From [Leptolyngbya] sp. JSC-1 (GTDB lineage: Bacteria > Cyanobacteriota > Cyanobacteriia > Elainellales > Elainellaceae): DNA of 64,000 nt. A program made the position numbers and the translations under genes. Positions within the stretch are counted from its first letter, which is position 1; each line of letters opens with the position of its first letter. A model generated the notes under the pieces. It worked only from the letters and a program-made list of their open reading frames with translations. It ran no database searches and was not told where the DNA came from. This document shows positions 60,526 to 64,000 of the stretch, one piece after another. Where the stretch lies: the NCBI GenBank assembly GCA_000733415.1, contig KL662191.1, forward strand, positions 196,918 to 260,917, read 5' to 3'.

Positions 60526-62733
60526 TCAGTTCAATTCAGTTCGTCCCGATAGGGATGCCACTACGGCAATCAATTCAATCGGCTCAACGGGTTTAGTCAA
60601 ATAGGTTTGAAATCCCGCCATCAGGGCAGCGGTGCGGTCTTCGGGACGGGCGTAGGCCGTCAGGGCAGCAGCAGGCAGTTGACGGTAGGCTGAGGTTCTG
60701 ATCCGACGAATCAAGCTATAGCCATCTTCATGAGGCATGGCAATGTCGCTGATCAAAACATCGAATTCGGCCTGTTCGATTGCCTGCAGAGCTTCTTGAA
60801 CCGAGGCAGCGGCTGTTGTTTCGGCCCCGCAATGCTGCAACACCGTCGTGAGCAGTTGACGCGCGTCTGCTTCATCGTCCACCACCAAGACCCGCACACC
60901 ATTCAACTGCGCCATACACTCGAACGGTGCACTGCGGCGCGGGGTAGACGTCAGGGCCGGTTCGCTGTGCTCGATCCGAATTGTATTTAAGGGCAGGCTA
61001 ACCGTAAAGGTAGATCCCTGCCCAACTCCCGGACTCTCGGCTCGAATCGTGCCGCCATGCAGTTCGACTAAATGCCGCACAATTGCTAGGCCCAAGCCCA
61101 AGCCCCCATAGCGACGAGTGGTGGTGCTGTCTGCCTGCCGAAACCGATCGAAAATAAACGGCAGAAAGTGGGGAGCAATGCCCTGTCCCGTATCTTTTAC
61201 TACAATTTCCACCTGAGAGTGGTGCCGCTTCAAAGCCACATCAACTCGGCCTCCCCTCGGCGTAAATTTGATCGCATTGGAGAGCAAATTCCAGACAATC
61301 TGCTGCAGCCGATCCCGGTCACCTAAAATTGGCCCTACTGTGGAATTCAAGTCTGCTTTGATTTGAATTGCTTTTGCTTCGGCAGCTAGATACACAGTAT
61401 CGATGGCGGCAAAGATCACAGCCGTCAAATCCACTGGACAAACATTCAGCCGCAGCTTCCCGCTCATAATCCGGGAAATGTCGAGTAAATCTTCGATTAG
61501 CTGAGCCTGAGTTTCAGCATTGCGTTCAATCGTTTCCAAGGCACGGGCGGTGGTGCCTTCATCAAACTGACGGCTCCGCAGCAGTCTGGCCCAGCCCAGA
61601 ATCGAGTTGAGTGGCGTGCGGAGTTCATGAGAGCAAATCGACAGAAATTCGTCCTTAATCCGGTTGGCTTCTTGAGCGGATTGGTAAAGGCGCGTGTTTT
61701 CGATGGCCACAGCAGCCATCTGGGCTAACTGCACCAATACAGCCTGATCGCTTGGGCTAAATTCTTCGCCAGCTTTGTCAGAAACATGAATCAAGCCAAT
61801 GTTGATCCCTTTACGTCCCACTAACGGCGCAGCTAAAACTCCCCGCATGGGCGGATGTTGACCAACCCGACGGCTAAAAGCTCGCCAGATTGGATGGGAG
61901 GTCAGATCGGCTTGGGACAAATTCAACGGTTGGGTGATGTGATGCACCAAGGTAAAAATGCCGCAAGAATCGGGAATTTCATGGGGCTGTCGCCAATTTA
62001 CATGCTTATCTGAGTAGGCAATCACTTCCGTCGCCTGTCTGCGTTCCTCATCTAATACCAGACTGATAATGGCTTGATGGGCATTAGTCAACGAACGCGC
62101 CTGTTCTGCAATTAAATTCAGCGATTCATCAAGCGAATTGGCGGAATTGATCGCTAAAGCTGCTGCCATTAAGCCTTGCAGTTGAGCCACATACTGCTGC
62201 GAGTCTTGCACAGCTTTGTAGAGCGAGGTCTCGGCTTGCTTGCGGTCAGTGCAGTCTCGCATCACCTTGATGAAGCCCTGCAACTCTCCGCTTGAGTCAT
62301 GTAAAGCTGTGACAACGCCCGATGCCCAAAAGCGAGTACCATCTTTGCGACAATGCCAACGCTCGTCCTCGGCTCGACCTTCAGTACGGGCAGTGGCTAA
62401 TTCCTGTTGTGGCGCTTGAGCAGCAATATCCTCTGGCGTGAACAACAGGGCAGTAGGTTGCCCAATAAATTCTGCTTCCTGATAGCCTAGGATCCGCTCA
62501 ACTCCAGCATTCCAGGTGGTGATACAACCATTTGGATCCAGTGTAAATATTGCATAGTCTTTCACTTCAGCCTGGATCAACCGAAACCAGGTATCTGGAT
62601 CAAGGCGAATGCCGTTTGGGCCGCACAGATGCTGGCTCGTTAAGTTAGTAAGCTGAGTTTCCAATTCAACTACGCGCTGACGGAGCAGGTTGAGTTCAGC
62701 AATCGACTGTTGAATTTTTGCTTCATCATTCAT
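60526..62733 (-). CDS. Cytoplasmic hybrid histidine kinase (PAS-GAF-HisKA-HATPase-REC)
   Basis: About 735 aa from ATG 62733, which has a strong GGAGGAGG site; the longer frame to 62820 is not supported. An N-terminal coiled coil leads to PAS (~45-165; DYAIFTLDPNGCITTWNAG) and GAF (~190-355). HisKA follows with His in ICSHELRTPLNSILGW, then HATPase (NLLSNAIKFTPRGG, DTGQGIA, GLGLGLAIVRHL) and a C-terminal receiver with Asp in VLISDIAMPHEDG. No membrane segment was seen. It is downstream of a response regulator whose receiver resembles its own, suggesting duplication. Confidence 0.95.
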   Translation of the reverse strand: MNDEAKIQQSIAELNLLRQRVVELETQLTNLTSQHLCGPNGIRLDPDTWFRLIQAEVKDYAIFTLDPNGCITTWNAGVERILGYQEAEFIGQPTALLFTPEDIAAQAPQQELATARTEGRAEDERWHCRKDGTRFWASGVVTALHDSSGELQGFIKVMRDCTDRKQAETSLYKAVQDSQQYVAQLQGLMAAALAINSANSLDESLNLIAEQARSLTNAHQAIISLVLDEERRQATEVIAYSDKHVNWRQPHEIPDSCGIFTLVHHITQPLNLSQADLTSHPIWRAFSRRVGQHPPMRGVLAAPLVGRKGINIGLIHVSDKAGEEFSPSDQAVLVQLAQMAAVAIENTRLYQSAQEANRIKDEFLSICSHELRTPLNSILGWARLLRSRQFDEGTTARALETIERNAETQAQLIEDLLDISRIMSGKLRLNVCPVDLTAVIFAAIDTVYLAAEAKAIQIKADLNSTVGPILGDRDRLQQIVWNLLSNAIKFTPRGGRVDVALKRHHSQVEIVVKDTGQGIAPHFLPFIFDRFRQADSTTTRRYGGLGLGLAIVRHLVELHGGTIRAESPGVGQGSTFTVSLPLNTIRIEHSEPALTSTPRRSAPFECMAQLNGVRVLVVDDEADARQLLTTVLQHCGAETTAAASVQEALQAIEQAEFDVLISDIAMPHEDGYSLIRRIRTSAYRQLPAAALTAYARPEDRTAALMAGFQTYLTKPVEPIELIAVVASLSGRTELN

Positions 62734-62911
62734 TGATGCACCTCCTCCAAACCAGCAGCAGGTTAGGCAAATTAAATCTGCTGGGGAAGCGGTCCAACCC
62801 CAGCAAATCGACAATCTCACCTATCCTTCATTCTGAGAAGTAGGAGACACTGTAAACACTATCACTAGATATAGAGGCAGATCGCTCCAAGGGGGAATTC
62901 TGCTCCGCTGC

Positions 62912-63451
62912 TTAACAATCTCGATTGGGCCGGCCCAAGTTAGCTACGGCGGCAATTAAGCGCTCAACGTCAAAGGGCTTAAATAGATAGTCCTGAAACC
63001 CAGCAGCCAGCAACTCGGTACGGTTCCGTTCATTGGCGGCAGCGGTTACAGCAATGGCTGGAATCTGTCCGCCCTGTTCGGGTGTTAACGTTCTGATTTG
63101 CCGAATCAGCGTCCGCCCATCTCCATCAGGCAGCACAATATTACTGATCAAAACATCGCTTTGCTGGCGTTCCAAAATCTCTAACGCTTCACGGACTGAG
63201 GCCACAGCAACCACCTCGGCACCACCATCTATTATCAGAATATCGCTGAGTAACTGTCTGGCTGATGGATCATCCTCTACAAGCAGAATCCGTAATCCTG
63301 CTAGTGCAGGTGCGTTTGCAGGAGACTGGAGGTTGGCAGGTGAAGGATCTGAGGTTAGATCTGAGGTTAGATCTGGGGGTAACTCATTGGGCAACTCGTT
63401 GTTCTGATTGCAGTTCATAAAGCCATCTGCACTAGATTTGCACTGGAACAC
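62912..63451 (-). CDS. Receiver-only response regulator lacking the phospho-acceptor Asp
   Basis: This 179-residue protein has a low-complexity N-terminal tail (repeated DLTSDLTSD) and one receiver domain from about residue 52. The acidic pocket LLVEDDPSARQ is intact and the Lys in LFKPFD is present. The phospho-acceptor position is Asn104 (VLISNIVLPDGDG, codon AAT at 63140-63142), where the neighbouring kinase's receiver has Asp in VLISDIAMP. It is thus a pseudo-receiver that cannot be phosphorylated in the normal way. The start is GTG 63451 or ATG 63418. It is 178 bp upstream of the hybrid kinase gene on the same strand. Confidence 0.9.
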   Translation of the reverse strand: MFQCKSSADGFMNCNQNNELPNELPPDLTSDLTSDPSPANLQSPANAPALAGLRILLVEDDPSARQLLSDILIIDGGAEVVAVASVREALEILERQQSDVLISNIVLPDGDGRTLIRQIRTLTPEQGGQIPAIAVTAAANERNRTELLAAGFQDYLFKPFDVERLIAAVANLGRPNRDC

Positions 63452-63511
63452 ACTATTCAGAGATACGACTCCGGAACACGATCCTGGAACGCACTCTAAT
63501 TTATCAAGCTG

Positions 63512-63574
63512 TTGATTAAACGAACTTGATTAAACGAACTTGATTGAACGAACTTGATTAAACGAACTTGATTA
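63512..63574. repeat. 14-bp tandem repeat, four and a half copies
   Basis: TTGATTAAACGAAC occurs four times, the third with A to G at position 8, followed by half a unit. It lies about 60 bases upstream of the response regulator start, in the likely promoter or leader. The remaining bases of the gap (63452-63511, 63575-63760) show no gene. Confidence 0.95.
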
Positions 63575-63760
63575 TTTAGTTAACCTAATTTCAACGTTTG
63601 CGCCAGGTGGATGACTACCCTCACTTCACGAGTAAACCTTTATGAGGAGACAAACCAATTACCAGTAGTGGTCAGCGACCAATCCAGTGATTGAGCAAAC
63701 CGATAGTGCAGACCATTAATCCCTCAGCAGGCCAAATGCCTCATCTTTGATATAGCGATC

Positions 63761-64000
63761 CTAAATGAGTTGTGAGAAACAGCCATAGGTAAAAAGCTTG
63801 TGAAAATTAAAGATCTGACAATGTGTGACAAACTCGAATAAGAACTTAGCTACATTAAACGATGTACACAAGTGATAGTACTCTCGAATGAATCGCTTCG
63901 CCTGTAACCAAATATCCTCAATCGGGTTCTGCTTGGGATCATTGGCAGCAAACCGAATACAAGTAATTTTCCAGTTAGAGTCGTCCAATCCTTGATTGAG
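63761..64000 (-). mobile_element. IS630-family transposase, C-terminal part, running off the window
   Basis: The minus-strand frame is open to the last base of the window and ends at TAG 63763-63761. Its 79 residues (NDPKQNPIEDIWLQAKRFIR, then FLFEFVTHCQIFNFHKLFTYG) match the C-terminus of IS630 DDE transposases, with the third catalytic acidic residue in NPIEDIW. Whether the element is complete cannot be seen. The element's terminal repeat should lie a little left of 63761 but I could not define it. Confidence 0.88.

Overview
The window comes from a cyanobacterium. The clearest markers are psbK (photosystem II), raf1 (Rubisco assembly chaperone), small cyanobacteria-type proteins (DUF2949, DUF760), a class III polyhydroxybutyrate (PHB) synthase with a cyanobacterial-type phasin, several HIP1 palindromes (GCGATCGC, for example at 15708, 17901, 35723, 38147, 39467, 41283 and 60295) and many short intergenic tandem repeats. 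The large signalling proteins, several exopolysaccharide loci and patches of decayed genes suggest a larger-genome, possibly filamentous lineage (Leptolyngbya-like). That placement is inference.

Layout. 1-7.3 kb: housekeeping and envelope genes: ftsH (cut by the left edge), a DUF2949 protein, scpB, a DUF760 protein, an HtrA/Deg protease, a LysM + degenerate M23 protein and a short-chain dehydrogenase. 7.3-13.2 kb: a compact PHB locus. phaA-phaB run leftwards, phaE-phaC run rightwards, and a patatin-like lipase and a phasin lie on the minus strand. A broken second patatin copy sits beside the intact one. 13.4-15.4 kb: raf1, tRNA-Ala(GGC) and a small chimeric ORF. 15.8-25.1 kb: a seven-gene minus-strand polysaccharide operon (glycosyltransferases, a flippase, an FAD enzyme and a large membrane protein). 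25.6-28.6 kb: an accessory patch with an oxygenase, decayed rtcA and rtcB (RNA repair), an intact P-loop kinase between them, and two Uma2 remnants. 28.9-33.5 kb: an ABC-type polysaccharide exporter (Wzm/Wzt), a sulfotransferase-domain protein and a glycosyltransferase. 33.6-36.6 kb: an unknown protein, a GST and a two-component pair. 36.7-44.9 kb: a minus-strand operon of a giant soluble poly-HAMP hybrid histidine kinase (about 2224 aa), CheR and a stand-alone CheB domain. 45.3-49.2 kb: psbK with its terminator, a secreted protein, an alpha/beta hydrolase and a beta-helix/RTX protein. 50.0-60.4 kb: a plus-strand Wzx/Wzy-type polysaccharide operon (GT2, flippase, methyltransferase, GT4, polymerase/ligase, GT4, WecG-type GT26, GDP-mannose 3,5-epimerase) followed by a GH10 glycosidase. 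60.5-63.5 kb: an atypical response regulator and a PAS-GAF hybrid kinase. 63.76 kb to the end: an IS630-type transposase C-terminus running off the window.

How the genes work together. Three polysaccharide loci use two export logics: flippase-type (two loci) and ABC-type (one). A sulfotransferase domain, a GH10 enzyme, a beta-helix/RTX protein and a GDP-L-galactose-type sugar pathway could modify the products. The PHB locus holds precursor synthesis, polymerase and granule-coat genes, plus a candidate lipase. The most unusual features are the expanded and recombining HAMP array with its CheR/CheB partners, a chain of overlapping start-stop codons between two glycosyl genes, a LytM protein that has lost its metal ligands, a response regulator without its phospho-acceptor Asp, and the decayed rtcA/rtcB locus. 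All calls come from reading sequence and translations. No database search was run.
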